From positions 6,086 through 70,085 of the forward strand of contig CAAAJI010000072.1 of NCBI GenBank assembly GCA_900642245.1: a stretch of 64,000 nucleotides of DNA, written 5' to 3'. Under the pieces are notes generated by a model that had not been told where the DNA came from, did not search any database, and saw only the letters and a list, made by a program, of their open reading frames with translations. The position numbers were made by a program, and so were the translations under genes. This DNA comes from Fragilaria radians. Taxonomy: Eukaryota; Bacillariophyta; Fragilariophyceae; Fragilariales; Fragilariaceae. How positions within the stretch are numbered: position 1 is the first letter of the stretch; every line of letters begins with the position of its first letter. This document shows, one piece after another, positions 22,078 through 34,369 of the stretch.

Positions 22078-24313
22078 ATGTCGAGACGCAAAAGTGGTAG
22101 GCGACAGAACAGTCTCCATGATAATGATATCAGTATCTGGAAAATTCCTGAAGAGTCTAGTATGGATGATGATCACCATGGCCGGTCTTGGAGTCCCGGA
22201 TCTTCAGATTTACATGACCCAATGACTGAAAATAGTAGTTACTTTTTTCATCCAAAGGAAGATGATTACAAGAATAACGAGGACGACCATCCATCAGTTC
22301 TGGCACACATAGAGACAGCTAGTATAGATATCAGTGCTAGAGAGGCTTATGCAGAGGTATGAGAAAAAAAATTAATGGAAACTAGTTGTTTTTCAGCGCT
22401 GATCACAGAGAGTCTCACCAACACCTTTAATATCAAGGTTCGGCCTCCATCTTTCTGTCGCCCTTTAGAAAAAAAACAAAGAAGATCGAAGAAACTTATT
22501 CGTTTCATTTCAGAACAATTTTCTTTTCGGAACAAGTCAGAGCCAAATGTTACCTCAAAGAAGCGTGACAATAGCGAAAGGAAAAATCCGAGTGAAAGAA
22601 GACAATCGTTGTTTGAGCCAGTTCAGACTGGAAGACGAGGACGGATGGATGTTATTGCTGGTACTGTTAGTATTCCTCGTCGAATGGCATCATCGTCTAG
22701 TTTTAAAGGTGACGAGGAAGAGGATAAAATAAAAAGTGATAATGATGAAGAGATGCAAATGACAACACAGTTTCGCCTTTCGAATCGAAGATCGAAAAAT
22801 TCAAGAATAAGCAAATTCTTGAATTACTTTGGTATCTCAGTTGCGGAAATGGGAATTTATGACGATGCTGAGGGGTATGGTGAAGACTGCACTTGCTTTG
22901 GAATTCAACCAAATCAATTAGTTACGCAGTACCTTCATTGGACGTTTCGACGCTCTTTCATGGCTGTGTTCTTCTCTGCGGCGTTGGGCTTCTTTGGCAT
23001 CAACATTTTCTTTTCTGTCCTCATTTTGATTAATGGGCGGACACAACCGACGTGTGTGACAGTAAATGGGATTAGCTTTTCAAATTACACGGATTCTTCG
23101 TTATATCGAGACTTCGGTGATGCGTTTGCCCTCTCATGGACATCCTTTTCCACTGCGGTAAGTATGCACATGTGATCATATATTGCAAGCATATTTTTAG
23201 CGTTAGTAACATACTTTCCTGTGTCGATGGTAGGGATATGGGGTGATTTACCCAACTACATCTGCTGGGTATGCAAATCAATACGAATGTACATTTACAA
23301 TGCTTATATGCTCTTTGGAATCATTTGTTGGGATTCTTTTTGCCAGTTTTTGTGGTGCAGTTGTATTCGGAAAAGTTGCTCGGATCAGAAGTATTGCGCA
23401 TATTTCGTTTTCAGAAGTGATCACAATTCGATACGGCGAAGGAGTTTTGGGAAATGACGATAAAAGTGACGAAGAGCTCAGTGTCAAAAGCGAAAAGTCT
23501 GAATCGAGTATCAATAGCCTTACCATCGGTAACATACCTTGTCCAGTCTTAGAGTTTCGTGTGGCTAATCGATTGCATTCAAAGTTTGGGGGGGAAATAA
23601 TTGACTGTTCGATGAACATTGTAGCTTCCATCGATGCGTCAAAGGCTGAAGTCTATCTTCAAAATGGAGCACAACATCTCCGTCGGCGAAAAGGAAAGCG
23701 CCATAAAAGAAGCGTCAAGAATTCTATACTAAAACAGCGCAACAACAGCTTGGTATGCACCGCAAGCGACAAAGACTTGATTCATAAGATTGCAGTTTCG
23801 CTGCGTGAAAGTGCCCAATATCCTGAACATCCATTTGAAGAAGATCAATTTGGAATGATCACCTCGAATCGAGTTTTTGTAAAACCTGAAATGGAGTCTC
23901 ATGATCATCCATTTTTTAAAAAGGTTTGGACAATCAGTCATACTCTAGACGAAGAATCTCCTTTGTTGTTGGATTCCGCCAAGGAGGCAATTCGTTTAAA
24001 TCAAGGATTTTGGCCTTCAGAATTAAATGACGCAGAATCAGTCCGCGCGTGCCTAAATCTGGATCAACTATTGGTTAGCTTCTCAGGAACATCGAACGCT
24101 GATGCTAACTCTGTTTACGCGCAAAAGGTGTATTGCCTTTCAGACGTCTGTATAGGATATCGATATGTCAATATGATGTATCGGGATGAAGAAGATGGGA
24201 TGGTAAAAGTTGACTTGTCTGTAATCGATGATGTTGTTGAGCAATACGGAGGTGGTGGAGAGCGGCTCAATGCATCTCCACTGAATCCATTTTCTGAAAT
24301 GTTAGTCCTTTAA
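22078..24313 (+). CDS. Inward-rectifier-type K+ channel (Kir)
   Basis: The proposed exons are 22078-22356, 22411-23157 and 23234-24313 (about 701 residues), with introns of 54 and 76 nt. The second join is firm: it restores the pore sequence SFSTA-GYGVIYPTT, a TxGYG selectivity filter (TAGYG, about residues 341-345). A first membrane helix (FMAVFFSAALGFFGINIFF) precedes the pore. A second (MLICSLESFVGILFASFCGAVVFGK) follows, with the ARxRSIAHISFSE linker and a C-terminal Kir-type beta domain (CPVLEFRVANRL). Kir channels set membrane potential by passing K+. The roughly 270-residue acidic/basic N-terminus is far longer than in animal Kir proteins. The first join (GAG|GTATGA to cacagag|AGT) is less certain. 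Confidence 0.85.
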
Positions 24314-24394
24314 GATTTGCTCAGATATAGTCATGGTTACATGAAATAAAAAATGTATTTAAATCCTAATTATGGTTTTAATAAAATTCTTCTC

Positions 24395-25576
24395 CTAGGA
24401 TTCGTATTTGAGACAGGACATGTGAACAGCGAATTCTTCTGGTAATTTGAGATCTTTAACGGACTTGGTTGCTCCTGGAAAAAAAAGGATCTCCCGTTGT
24501 GAGAGTAAACGTTGATATTGCAGTTGTTGAAGTTCGCGGCACACATCAATACCGTCTAAGGTAAGATGTGCAACAAACGGATCTTCCATTTGCGTGAGAG
24601 ACTCGAAAAGAGCTGTTAGGGCAAAACTAGTCAAGATGGAAAATGTTATGGCCATCCCTAGAGAGTTCAAATCGATAGCAATTTGAGCATAGAATGGTGC
24701 ATAGTAGGGTGGCAAAAGAACCGAAAAAAGACGGCATAAACTCCTTAAGGCTTGTGGCGTTCGATACTCCTTAATTACCTGTAGATTCTCGATCTGTAGG
24801 ACAACTTCTCGTTCCCATTGTCGTATACGCGCAGCCTCATTACCAGGCAGACCTTCCAACTTTAAAATTTCACAATACATCGATATACGATTAAGACGTG
24901 TCAAGACATGTGTCATGAGTTGATCACCGAGGTCACGTGCTGAGCTTGCCTGATGATGACTTGTGGGGATTACCTTATGTCTAGCCCTCGATGTTGATGG
25001 CATTGTCAAATAACGAGATAAGTCATTACTGAGCATCATAATTTCCTTCACAACATTGTCAGAATGGTCCAACCAATTGACTTTCGACAAGGAGCGGCCA
25101 GTTGGTATCGATGTACCCCAATCCCAAGAGGCATGTGCCTGGTAGGTACAAAACAGGAGCGATCGGAGGGCTGCCAGGAATGATAAGGCCTTTTCTCTAC
25201 GATTAAATGCCATCACAATTGAGGATGACATCGGTGTGACGATAGCAAAAGTTAGTAATGTCCAATTCATGATATTCCCATTATAGCTACCATCATCCTT
25301 AGCTTCATTGTATTGATATATCGTCAAGGGAATACACAGTGCAATACTTAAGATTGATTCCCATGAAATCAAATGAAAAATCGCTATGATAATCGTTGCT
25401 GCACTATTCAATAGGAAAAGTACAATCGATAGTTCCTTTTCTATTTTACCGCGAAGTTGACTTTCTTGATCATGAACCTTTTCTTCATTTTCGTTTAGTA
25501 AACGAAGTGATGTGGCTAGCCGAGATGTGGCTGGTTCCCATTCCTTAGTTTCATGTGTACCCTCCAAAGTTGACAT
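24395..25576 (-). CDS. Multi-pass membrane protein, bestrophin-like pattern
   Basis: This single-exon protein has 393 residues starting MSTLEGTHETK. Hydrophobic helices lie at about 48-66, 72-88 and 103-124, with another pair at about 295-345. The layout of an N-terminal helix pair, a long central soluble part and a C-terminal pair resembles bestrophin/UPF0187 anion channels. So do the short LPPYYAPFYA segment and the MEDPFVAH...LDGIDVCREL stretch, which recalls the E-x-PF-x-D segment after the last helix in that family. I infer an ion channel or related membrane protein but do not see a full family signature. It lies tail-to-tail with the K+ channel gene, 81 bp apart. Confidence 0.55.
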   Translation of the reverse strand: MSTLEGTHETKEWEPATSRLATSLRLLNENEEKVHDQESQLRGKIEKELSIVLFLLNSAATIIIAIFHLISWESILSIALCIPLTIYQYNEAKDDGSYNGNIMNWTLLTFAIVTPMSSSIVMAFNRREKALSFLAALRSLLFCTYQAHASWDWGTSIPTGRSLSKVNWLDHSDNVVKEIMMLSNDLSRYLTMPSTSRARHKVIPTSHHQASSARDLGDQLMTHVLTRLNRISMYCEILKLEGLPGNEAARIRQWEREVVLQIENLQVIKEYRTPQALRSLCRLFSVLLPPYYAPFYAQIAIDLNSLGMAITFSILTSFALTALFESLTQMEDPFVAHLTLDGIDVCRELQQLQYQRLLSQREILFFPGATKSVKDLKLPEEFAVHMSCLKYES

Positions 25577-26932
25577 GAAGATGATAATGTATTTGTATAT
25601 GTATACGCGACCTATCCGTGTGAGAGCGACAACGTGAGAGTTGGGATTTTTTTTCGGAGAATTTTATGGCCTTGTTTTTGACAGCTTTCAAATTTGATAC
25701 CATCAAAAACAGTTAAGTCAGTCCAGTGTCTCATCCGCTTAATCTTTAAGGATAATAAGTCAGTTTCTTTCGTGAACAAATCCATCTTTCATATCCACTT
25801 TACGTCCCATAAGAATATGGTAAATAGTGCTTGATGTGATCGCTATAGTATTAATACGAAGCCAACTATCAAGTGCCGATTTTTCAGACACCTAATATGA
25901 ATGGTTGATTGCAATGAAACATGATGGAGTATTAGTTTATATACTTTCAACATGGAGCGACGCTAATAGCATGAATAGTTCTAAAAAATAACCATTTGAC
26001 TCTTTTTGTCTGTAGTGTTGTGAATACGCGCTAATGTGAGTGAACTTAGCAGCAAATCTTTATAGAACTACCAGACGAAGAATTTGACACACAGATTCAT
26101 TTTGCACATGCATAGTTTGGAGATACTTCATGGTTCATCTACAAATACTCATCACTATACCGAAGTTAATATAAGAAGTTTGCTCATCAAAATTTGAAGA
26201 CTTGATGACTTACAAAGTTGATACAATGGATAGCTTAAATGTATAGGTAGTTACGTGCAATGATCTTGCCTTGAGATGCAAGATTCAATTTCAGAAACAA
26301 ACCAAATAAATAGGAATGATGTTTCAGAAGGAAAGATCATCTCATTCACATAATTAGTTTGATATTTTGAATCGCAAATCCAATTTTGAAATTCAGTTTA
26401 AGGGCATATCGTTTCCCATCGAAGCAATTATAGAATCACACATTATTACCGAAAATATTGACACTTTGAAAAGCGTATAATAATGCGGTTGTATGGTTGA
26501 TGGATATTGCTTGTCTCCTAAAGTCAAGTAATATCATTCCATTAATATAAAATATGCATCACTACAGAGGGATCACGACAATTTTCCAAGGGGTGGGGAA
26601 AACAAAGGACTAATTATAAAGATACGACGTGATTGCCTTATCTCCAGAGTGGCCGTCAGAACTTAGTATTACTCGAGATATCAGGAATTCAGTGACAGAT
26701 ATATTCGCTAACAAAAAGATTACAGCATCCAGATTTCCGACAATATTGGATTCAAGAAGCAGGAAATTTACGGCACATCATTTTCCTTCCACAGCATTCT
26801 GCTGATTCTAATGTTTCTAGAGTCGTTAACCAAAAGTTCGCTTCGTGTTGAACATTGCTACCTTATAATATTTATCTAGACTCATTACAGTTGTAGTACG
26901 TATCATGAACAAGTAATTGTCACCAAATCACG
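25577..26932. other. Spacer, no gene recognised
   Basis: An AT-rich stretch with no open frame or RNA signature that I can support. Confidence 0.5.
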
Positions 26933-28738
26933 TTAAAGAATGAAACATCCACAGTCTATGGTTGCTTTTTGCTGTGCCTTAATCTCGAACTTATCATCAG
27001 TCATCACAACGTCTGATTGGGGCGGAGCAGGGCTGGCTGGCGCTGCAGTATTTGAGGGGCTCATAGGCTTGACAGGACTTATGGGAATACCATCAGCTAA
27101 TGCCTCATCCATAGGTATTTCTTCCTTCTCCGCAAGCTTCCTGAGCTTTTCTTCCGCCTCTAACTTCAACTTCGATTCTTCCTCTTTTCTATGGAAGAAC
27201 TCGGCAATCTCTTTTTGGCGTTCTTCTTCCTCCTTCTCTAAGCGTTTCCTTTCCTGTTCATTGATTTCATGTAACTCGGCTTCCTTTCGTTCTTTCAAAA
27301 CCAACATTTCATCCGTAGGCGCTCCTTCAACATCTGCAAAGGAATCTTCATGTACCTCGTTCAAGCTGGATTCCTTGGGATTTTGATCCTCTGTCTGGAT
27401 TAATGCAACTTTTCCTGAATCATCTTCAGTGACTTGATCAGAATTTAGATTTAGATCTTGAGTAGTATTTACGCCTTCTGTGTTCGAGTTCTGCGATGGC
27501 TGCGAGGCATCACTCAAAGTCAAAGTACTTTGCAATAAGTTTCCAGTTTCACTGTCATTCTTTCCTTCTACGTTGCCCTCTGCCGCCACAGAGTTATGGA
27601 CTTGGGAATCTACCTCTAACGAAGGAAACGGGGCAATGTCAGGGATAGGCTCTTCAAGTACTACGGTATGCGAACTTTCCTCAGTAGCTAATTCTTGGTT
27701 TTCAACTACTTGTACTGAAGAAGATGCAACAAGAGGATCCGGGCCAATTTCCTCATTTTGGACCAGAATACCAGGAGACTGAACACTATCAGGAACTCGC
27801 TCTTCGGAAACTTCCGAGTTTTCAACGACAGTGGTTGAACTCAAGACAGTTTCATCTTTCAAAGCTTCAACATCCGATGGTTCCAAGGTTTCTACACTAT
27901 CTACAGCTTCCTCGACGATATCAGGAGCGGGTTGTGATATCTCTGTCATATCTTGATTTGAAACTTGTGACTTGTCACTTTCAATCTCAACAAGCAAATC
28001 CGTATCACCCATTCCTACGTTGCTCTCTTCAGGATCATCAAGCTGTGAAGGTGTCTCATCAGGGAGGGCCTCGTTGAATTGATTAGGATCCTGCGTTTCC
28101 ACGACAGAAGTTGAGTTCAACTCGGGTTCATCTTGCAAAGCTTCAACATCAGATGGTTCCAAGGCTTCTACACTATCCACAGCTTCCTCGACGATATCAG
28201 GAGCGGGTTGTGATATCTCTGTCATATCTTGATTTGAAACATGTGCCTTGTCACCTTCACTCTCAACAACCAAATCATCCATTCCTACTTTATTCTCTTC
28301 ATGATCATCAAGCTGTGCAGGTGTCTCTTCTGAGAGGATCTCTTTGCTTTGATGAAGATCCGGATTCTCCGATACTAATGGTATCGCAGTATCCTCAATG
28401 ATATTTTCTGGTTCAGTTTCAACAGGGTTCGATAGATTTTGAGAATCTTTTTCCAATTCATCACCGCCATCTAAATCAATAGCAGCCGTTTCAGCACTTT
28501 GCTCTGTCTCCAAAAGAGTATCAACTATCTGATCTCCATTCCCTTTAGAAGCCTTAACCGGAGAGATTTGCTCATCTGTAGGTGAAATGTTAATTGTGGG
28601 CGTAGGAGCTAGTAATGTTGTGACCTCTTCTGCTGCGGACATTGCCTCCAACGCTTTCTCAACTGCTTCATCAGCGAGATTCTCGGCCTGTGCCATATCA
28701 TCTTTTAAAGATAGTTCGAGGTCACTTCCTTCGGACAT
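26933..28738 (-). CDS. Acidic repeat protein with coiled coil and C-terminal prenylation-type motif
   Basis: This single-exon protein of 601 residues starts MSEGSDLELS. Most of it is Glu/Asp/Ser-rich and probably disordered. Two imperfect repeats of about 110 residues span roughly residues 120-330, each carrying VSNQDMTEISQPAPD and VEALEPSDVEAL-type blocks. A charged coiled coil (KERKEAELHEINEQERKRL onward) lies at about 485-550. The protein ends in CGCFIL: C-F-I-L fits a CaaX box with terminal Leu, the form preferred by geranylgeranyltransferase I. I infer a membrane-tethered scaffold-like protein, but there is no recognised family and no catalytic domain. It is divergent from the small gene at 28815. 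Confidence 0.8.
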   Translation of the reverse strand: MSEGSDLELSLKDDMAQAENLADEAVEKALEAMSAAEEVTTLLAPTPTINISPTDEQISPVKASKGNGDQIVDTLLETEQSAETAAIDLDGGDELEKDSQNLSNPVETEPENIIEDTAIPLVSENPDLHQSKEILSEETPAQLDDHEENKVGMDDLVVESEGDKAHVSNQDMTEISQPAPDIVEEAVDSVEALEPSDVEALQDEPELNSTSVVETQDPNQFNEALPDETPSQLDDPEESNVGMGDTDLLVEIESDKSQVSNQDMTEISQPAPDIVEEAVDSVETLEPSDVEALKDETVLSSTTVVENSEVSEERVPDSVQSPGILVQNEEIGPDPLVASSSVQVVENQELATEESSHTVVLEEPIPDIAPFPSLEVDSQVHNSVAAEGNVEGKNDSETGNLLQSTLTLSDASQPSQNSNTEGVNTTQDLNLNSDQVTEDDSGKVALIQTEDQNPKESSLNEVHEDSFADVEGAPTDEMLVLKERKEAELHEINEQERKRLEKEEEERQKEIAEFFHRKEEESKLKLEAEEKLRKLAEKEEIPMDEALADGIPISPVKPMSPSNTAAPASPAPPQSDVVMTDDKFEIKAQQKATIDCGCFIL

Positions 28739-28814
28739 GCTGAATCAAAGAATTTTAAAGTTGCACTAACTTCGTTTGCGGAGGGATTCAAACTTTGAAG
28801 AAGCGTTATTCCAT

Positions 28815-29144
28815 ATGTCAGTTTCAGCGGTGAGAAATAGAAGTCTTCAAGGGTTGGATTCAGCGATAGAAATTTGGTACTACACCCGTTGGAAATGGAA
28901 TCAAATTTCTAAATAAGGATTTTTTTTCATATTTAGGTGGGATGGAGCGGATGTTGATCAGCCAGCTGTTAAATACGTTTCGAATCATCGTTTAATCAGC
29001 GATGCATATGCTCGTTGGGGAACAGTCATTCTACTCCGAGGACTCCGTCAGCTTTTCCCTCCTGAAAAATATGAAAAAGAACAGGAAAGAAAGATTCACT
29101 GTTCCACAACACCTTTAATTCCTTATCCGTTCGGCTACTGTTAG
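28815..29144 (+). CDS. Small two-exon protein of unknown function (89 aa)
   Basis: Exon 1 is 28815-28876 and exon 2 is 28937-29144, with a 60-nt intron (GTACTA to a T-rich tract and TTTAG). The join gives one frame from ATG (MSVSAVRNRS) to TAG with no stop, including EIWWDGADVDQPAVKYVS and LLRGLRQLFPPEKYEKEQ. Exon 1 alone is closed by a TAA inside the intron, so splicing is required. There is no signal peptide, membrane helix or known motif. The ATG lies only 77 bp from that of the divergent gene at 28738, suggesting a shared promoter. Small size and aromatic/charged content would fit an accessory subunit of an organelle complex, but that is a guess. Confidence 0.55.
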
Positions 29145-32100
29145 TGTAAAAGTCCTATTGGATTTGTTGATTGACAAAAAAGATCGTACTACTAAAAAAG
29201 TTGCACATCCGATCTGGCCTCTGCTACCCCTTAACCTTTGTGAATTTTCTTTGTACAGTAATACTCGCGAAAGTTTATCGAGTACGAGTATTTACAGAGT
29301 TTCGACTAAATCAATAGGGATATAGCTAATTCAAACGGTACCGATTTAGATATTGGGAAGTAAAATAATAATTTTCATCCAGAATTATCAACTAGAATGT
29401 TGTCGAGAATTTCAGTTGTAAACTGGAGAATATTTAACGCAATTATCATTCAAATGCTAATGAAATGTGGATAGATCTAATTTAAATATTAATCTGCAAC
29501 TAAATGAAATTCCTTCAAAACAATGAAAAAATAAATAACACTATACCTTGAAATTGAGGAAAAAGATCTGTTGTGCTTCTTAGTCTAAAATCTAAATATA
29601 AGAGGATTAAAAGGCATTAAGGATCAACTATGTTGTTGTATCTTTGGGATGATCCTCATTGTACTAATCCTTCATTTATCTCATTTTTTAAACTGTCAAA
29701 CAAGTAAAGATTACATTACATAAAGTTAACAAACAGCAATATGGACTTTGCACCAACGGCTTTATTTTGATTTTTTCACCGACAATCTTTGACGTTCCAG
29801 TAGCAGCAGCACCAATAACTTTCACAACAATAGAGCAAGAAATAGCTAAAATTTGTCTTTAAACCAAAGTTAAAATAGGGAAAAATGAAGTTACTACCTT
29901 TATCCTTCCTAATGCCAATGCTAAATCAATGGTATAATTTACTTTAAGTTTTGTGATGTTGAATGCAACTGTAGATACCAATGACATGTTAGGCTAAGTG
30001 GTAAAACGGATCAGGCTGTATACAAATTCCTGGCTCACAAATAACAGTCATAAAAACCTATGTCATAATTATTGCTGGAAGTGTAAAAATTCAAATATGC
30101 ATTCTCGTTGTAAAAATAGTCAACTCTGCAGAGCAAAGCAAGACCCCAACAACTAGTAGCTCAATATAAAAATTGTGATTTCATGTTGATAACTATCATC
30201 TTGAATTCAAATTGGCAAATGTTGACCGTAATGAAAGAATACATTCTAACATGAAACTCGAAAATAAACTAGAGATACGAGTTGAACTACATGTAAATTA
30301 GTAAGGGAATAAGAAATCGAGAAGTTAAAATGCTATTGGACCTCAAAAACATAAATCTCAAGGAAATCGAAATCTTCTAAGAGGGGAATAATGAATCACC
30401 CTTATCGATATTGAGAGTAAGCAATGTGTTACTACGGCCTAAATTATGCTACATATTTTCTTATTTGTGTTTTGCTACTAAAAGCTTGATAGAAGGATGA
30501 TTCAACTCACTATCGAATCATATTTTATTGGCTGCCTAAATTCATCATTCAACGTTTCCCGCACAGCATCTTGAATTACCAAAATCACATAATTTCCACT
30601 TACATTATCTACTGATGCTGTTTTATGTTAATAACTTAGCCGCTGTTATGCACTAATGAATATTTAACATCCATATCACTTAAACAATAACTTAAAACAA
30701 CAACAACATACAACATTTCATGTGCAAAGTCCCAAAGAAGGACTTTCAATACAAAATATAAATTAAATTCAAACCAAAAATTTAATTTCAGTACTAAGAT
30801 AAAAGCTTGACTCCATTTTGATGTCTGTGACTCTTAAATGTCTTGAACTATATAGCACTAATTCTCAAGTTTGAACGATCGCGTTTGCTCGCAAGTAACA
30901 AATATATGTTGAGTACTTCTAATGACTTTTCAGTAACAGTAATTTTTCCATCACTCGTGAACGCAAACCCTAAACGTTTTTCGATAGCCTCTCTAGGATT
31001 TGTTGTGTCGTAATTCTTTGACATCTCATTAGAGCCCTAAAGGAGCACGGATAGTATTTCCTTCACTGCTCACGGCAGACCGTCTAGTGCTATCCGTAAC
31101 GACCCAACTTACTTCTTTAACCAAGGAACTGGTGATTCCATTTATATTCGTCATTTGGAGTGTTATGGGGAGTGAGAACTATTCCAGAAACAATGATTTT
31201 ATTCTTTGATTTATTTGGTTTTTTTCTCCTCTGCCTTTCTGGGTAGACGCATTCCACTTATGGCTTCACTCAATTCAAATTTATGTTTTTGAGTTTCAAA
31301 CTGGTCAGGATGTTGCAATGGCATTCCTTTGGGGACTTTTGACACTTACCTACAATACTTTTGGACCAGTATGACAAATGCTGCATGCAAAGAAGAAATC
31401 CTATGATATAGCTTAAATTGTATCATTCCACCGGACTGAGAAATCCTTCTCCTTTAAGCTCCCAATGATAAAGGACGGTTATGTACGGCTGTCTTCCTTA
31501 TTCAAATCTTGTCTTGTCGTTACTGTAACCTGATTTTTTTACACAAGACCAGTGATACAGCGGGAAGTCCGAAGTCCCCAATCTCATCTGTACGTACTTG
31601 ATACGTTATCTAACGCTTTCTGTAACCTTAAAGATTCACTAAATCATGAATATGCAATCCATCGTCGTCCTCCTTGTAAATCTGGTCTTGTCCAAATTTT
31701 TTTAAAAAGCTATTGCCAGCTGCTGCATACTTAGGATTTGTATTATTTGGTAATTGAAGCCTCGTTCTGTACGCGCTCACCTCTATGCTTTACATTAACG
31801 ATTGAAGTCATCTTTCAATATCTAAGAGTGAATATTTTGTATAAAACTTGCAAAGGAAATACCTTTGTATTTGCTTTCCCTGGAAAATACTATATGTATA
31901 CTCTTAATTAAAGACAGGGATAAACTCTGTGAGATATTTTTTGTGAACCCCATGATACCATCTCTTGTACTTTCTGATTAGACATTCATTTGCATTATGG
32001 TTATGGATTTGGATTGGATAATCTCATGCTAGAAAAAAATTCATGTTTGCAGTCTTGATACTGCTCACTACGTGTAAGGGAAGAATAGGAACACATGAGA

Positions 32101-32310
32101 CAAAGCTAAATTGAAAACAGTTGTTGCAAGGCAGGTAGTGGAGATTTACCATTGTTTGAGAGAACTATTTGCAACCGACTTAGACTTTGAAAGTCCCTTC
32201 TTATGGTATTTGTTCACTAGTGTGTGAAGGCGTATCAAGCCTTAAATCCTGCCGCCCGAGAAAAATGTTAGAAGATGACCTGAATAATTAGAAATATGAA
32301 TGTTACTTTA
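29145..32310. other. Long AT-rich spacer
   Basis: I see no supported gene. Short open frames, such as 60 codons near 31552, lack motifs. An 8-bp inverted repeat (ACGGATAG/CTATCCGT, 31047-31097) brackets a 35-base loop but has no context. Confidence 0.5.
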
Positions 32311-33386
32311 TTATTGAGCTAAGGTATCCTTCATGTGGTTAGCCAAACCAGCAACCTGCATAATTTGCATCATACTGTGGCCAATGTATTGAGCAATGAG
32401 GGGATCATTTTGGTGATCAGCTATGGCAAGCTGCAGCTTGACATAACCGTTCTCGTTGGGCTCAAATCCTGCTTCCTTAATGAATTCGGCATCATTCCAA
32501 AGATACACCATATCAATCATTACTTCTTGAATGGCATGGTGACGTTGAGCAACTTCAATTTGAGGATTATCATCTAAGGACGTGTAAAATCATTGTAATA
32601 TGAGTAACATCGATTCCATCACGTTTGCAAACGATGTTTAGAAATCTTAAACTTACTCGGCACAACAGAGGCACATCGCTTCGCGATCTCATCCAACACA
32701 TCTTGACTTTGCATTCTTTGGGCGATGCTATGCATAATTGATCTGGCTACATGGATCGGAAGTTCCTTAATGACGTGATCATCTAAGTTAAATGCAGTAC
32801 ATAGGACCAGTCTCCATGCATCACGGTTGGATATTCGAATTTGTTCCTGTACGTCAGGTCCAACAGACGTTTCACCAAGGCCGGAGGGTTGGAGGAATGC
32901 TATGAGCTGTCTTTGATATGTTGTGATTCCAGATTCATCAGGAGGATAGCCCAGTCCTGCTAAGACGTGCAACTGAACACCAAGATAAGTTTCCATGCAG
33001 CGTTGCCATTTGAGAACCAATGAAGCATTCTCGTTCGAATGCAATTCCAACAAACGTTGACGACCAAGGCCGTAGCGTAAGGAAAGCATGACTCCATTTT
33101 GAATGCCCTTGATCATTTCTTCATTTAGTGCTTTGGGAGCTTGGGGAGGAGGAGGAGGTGAAACACTGAGTGAAGAGAAATGACGAAGTGATCTTTGCTT
33201 GTTCAATGTAGAAAAACAAAAATCACTTAATCGATTGCTTTCATTGCAGTACGTAAAGTTATTGTTCCCAGAAAGTATTGTCGACACAAATCGAACTCTT
33301 TGTATATTGTGGCGAACAAGAGTCGTGCGACAACGAAAGATCATCTTTGTTGAAAGTTGCCAAAGATTTCGAATTGGGGGTGGCAT
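32311..33386 (-). CDS. Probable mitochondrial protein of unknown function, two exons
   Basis: Exons 33386-32657 and 32573-32311 are joined across an 83-nt GT-AG intron (phase 1) to give 330 residues. The first 45 residues are rich in Arg, Ser and hydrophobic residues and poor in acids (MPPPIRNLWQLSTKMIFRCRTTL), like a mitochondrial presequence. An in-frame stop upstream supports this ATG. A proline run (SPPPPPQAP) then leads into a helical soluble domain with LRYGLGRQRLLELHSNEN, LVLKWQRCMETYLGVQLHV, and a C-terminal MVYLWNDAEFIKEAGF. I do not recognise a family. Confidence 0.7.
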
Positions 33387-34369
33387 CTGTTGTATCCAAA
33401 GAAAAGAAAAGCTGGATTACAAGTGCTCAAGTATGTGATTGGTTCAGTAAATTATATGCCGGTCATTGGAGGCAAAGTGTCGATTTTGTTTAAGGTATGA
33501 CAAATTTAACACAAATGAGTGCGCTAAGACTTAATGCAAGTGAGACTATTTCCTCTTCAAAACTCCATAGCACCAATCAATAATCTATATTTTCTTTGCC
33601 TTGCTGTAAATATCTTTTGAGAGTTATACACGGTGTCATTCTTTAGGGAAAGTGTTTAACGTTTCTCTATCAACTTTACTTAAGTCCTTTCACTTAAGAG
33701 GTGCATCTGGATCCTGGAATGAGAGATTGATTTGTCTCTATTCAATGTTTTTCTTCAGATATTCCAAGCAGATCTTACCTCCTGTACCAAAAAATCTCTT
33801 TGATACAGTTTTGGAAATCATTACAAACGCTCGGTCGCAATGACGTATGCTCAATCAATAAAATAATTAGAAGTTTTCAGGAGCTACGCTGAAAATTAGG
33901 AGATCAAGCAAATGTACATTAGTGTAGTACCAACAGTTCTATGAATTAAACTAAAAGGAACCATAATTTACAACTAGAGTCTAAATTACTGAGATTTTCA
34001 TAATATATTGGCAAGTGTAGAGACACGAGAAACAAACGAAATTAATCGTATGTATAGGACACTAGATGATATCTGCGAATTCCATTTTGGCATCAAAGAA
34101 GTCTTTGATACAACAGGAATGACTATTACAACACTACACCCTCTCACGGATACCGTCAGAGCACATTTTCAAAACATGAGGCACGAAAGAATTACTAGTA
34201 GTGCAGAAATAATTTATAGAATTATTTTTGATTTTCCGGTGGACCCACAGAATAGTTCGTTAGAATAGGACGAATAAGTACCTTTTCAGGATTCTCCTTG
34301 ATTCGAGAAATAAATAAGTCAAAAATGTAATGAGCCTCGGAGAAGAGTAAAAGGGCTTAAGTGAATGAC
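33387..34369. other. Spacer, no gene recognised
   Basis: Frames at 33652-33843 and 34008-34268 are open but lack any motif. They may be older parts of the retroelement whose gag relic follows at 34370. Confidence 0.4.

Noticed and set aside
31047..31097. Structured RNA from an 8-bp inverted repeat
   Set aside because: The stem is short with a 35-base loop and there is no flanking promoter or terminator signature.
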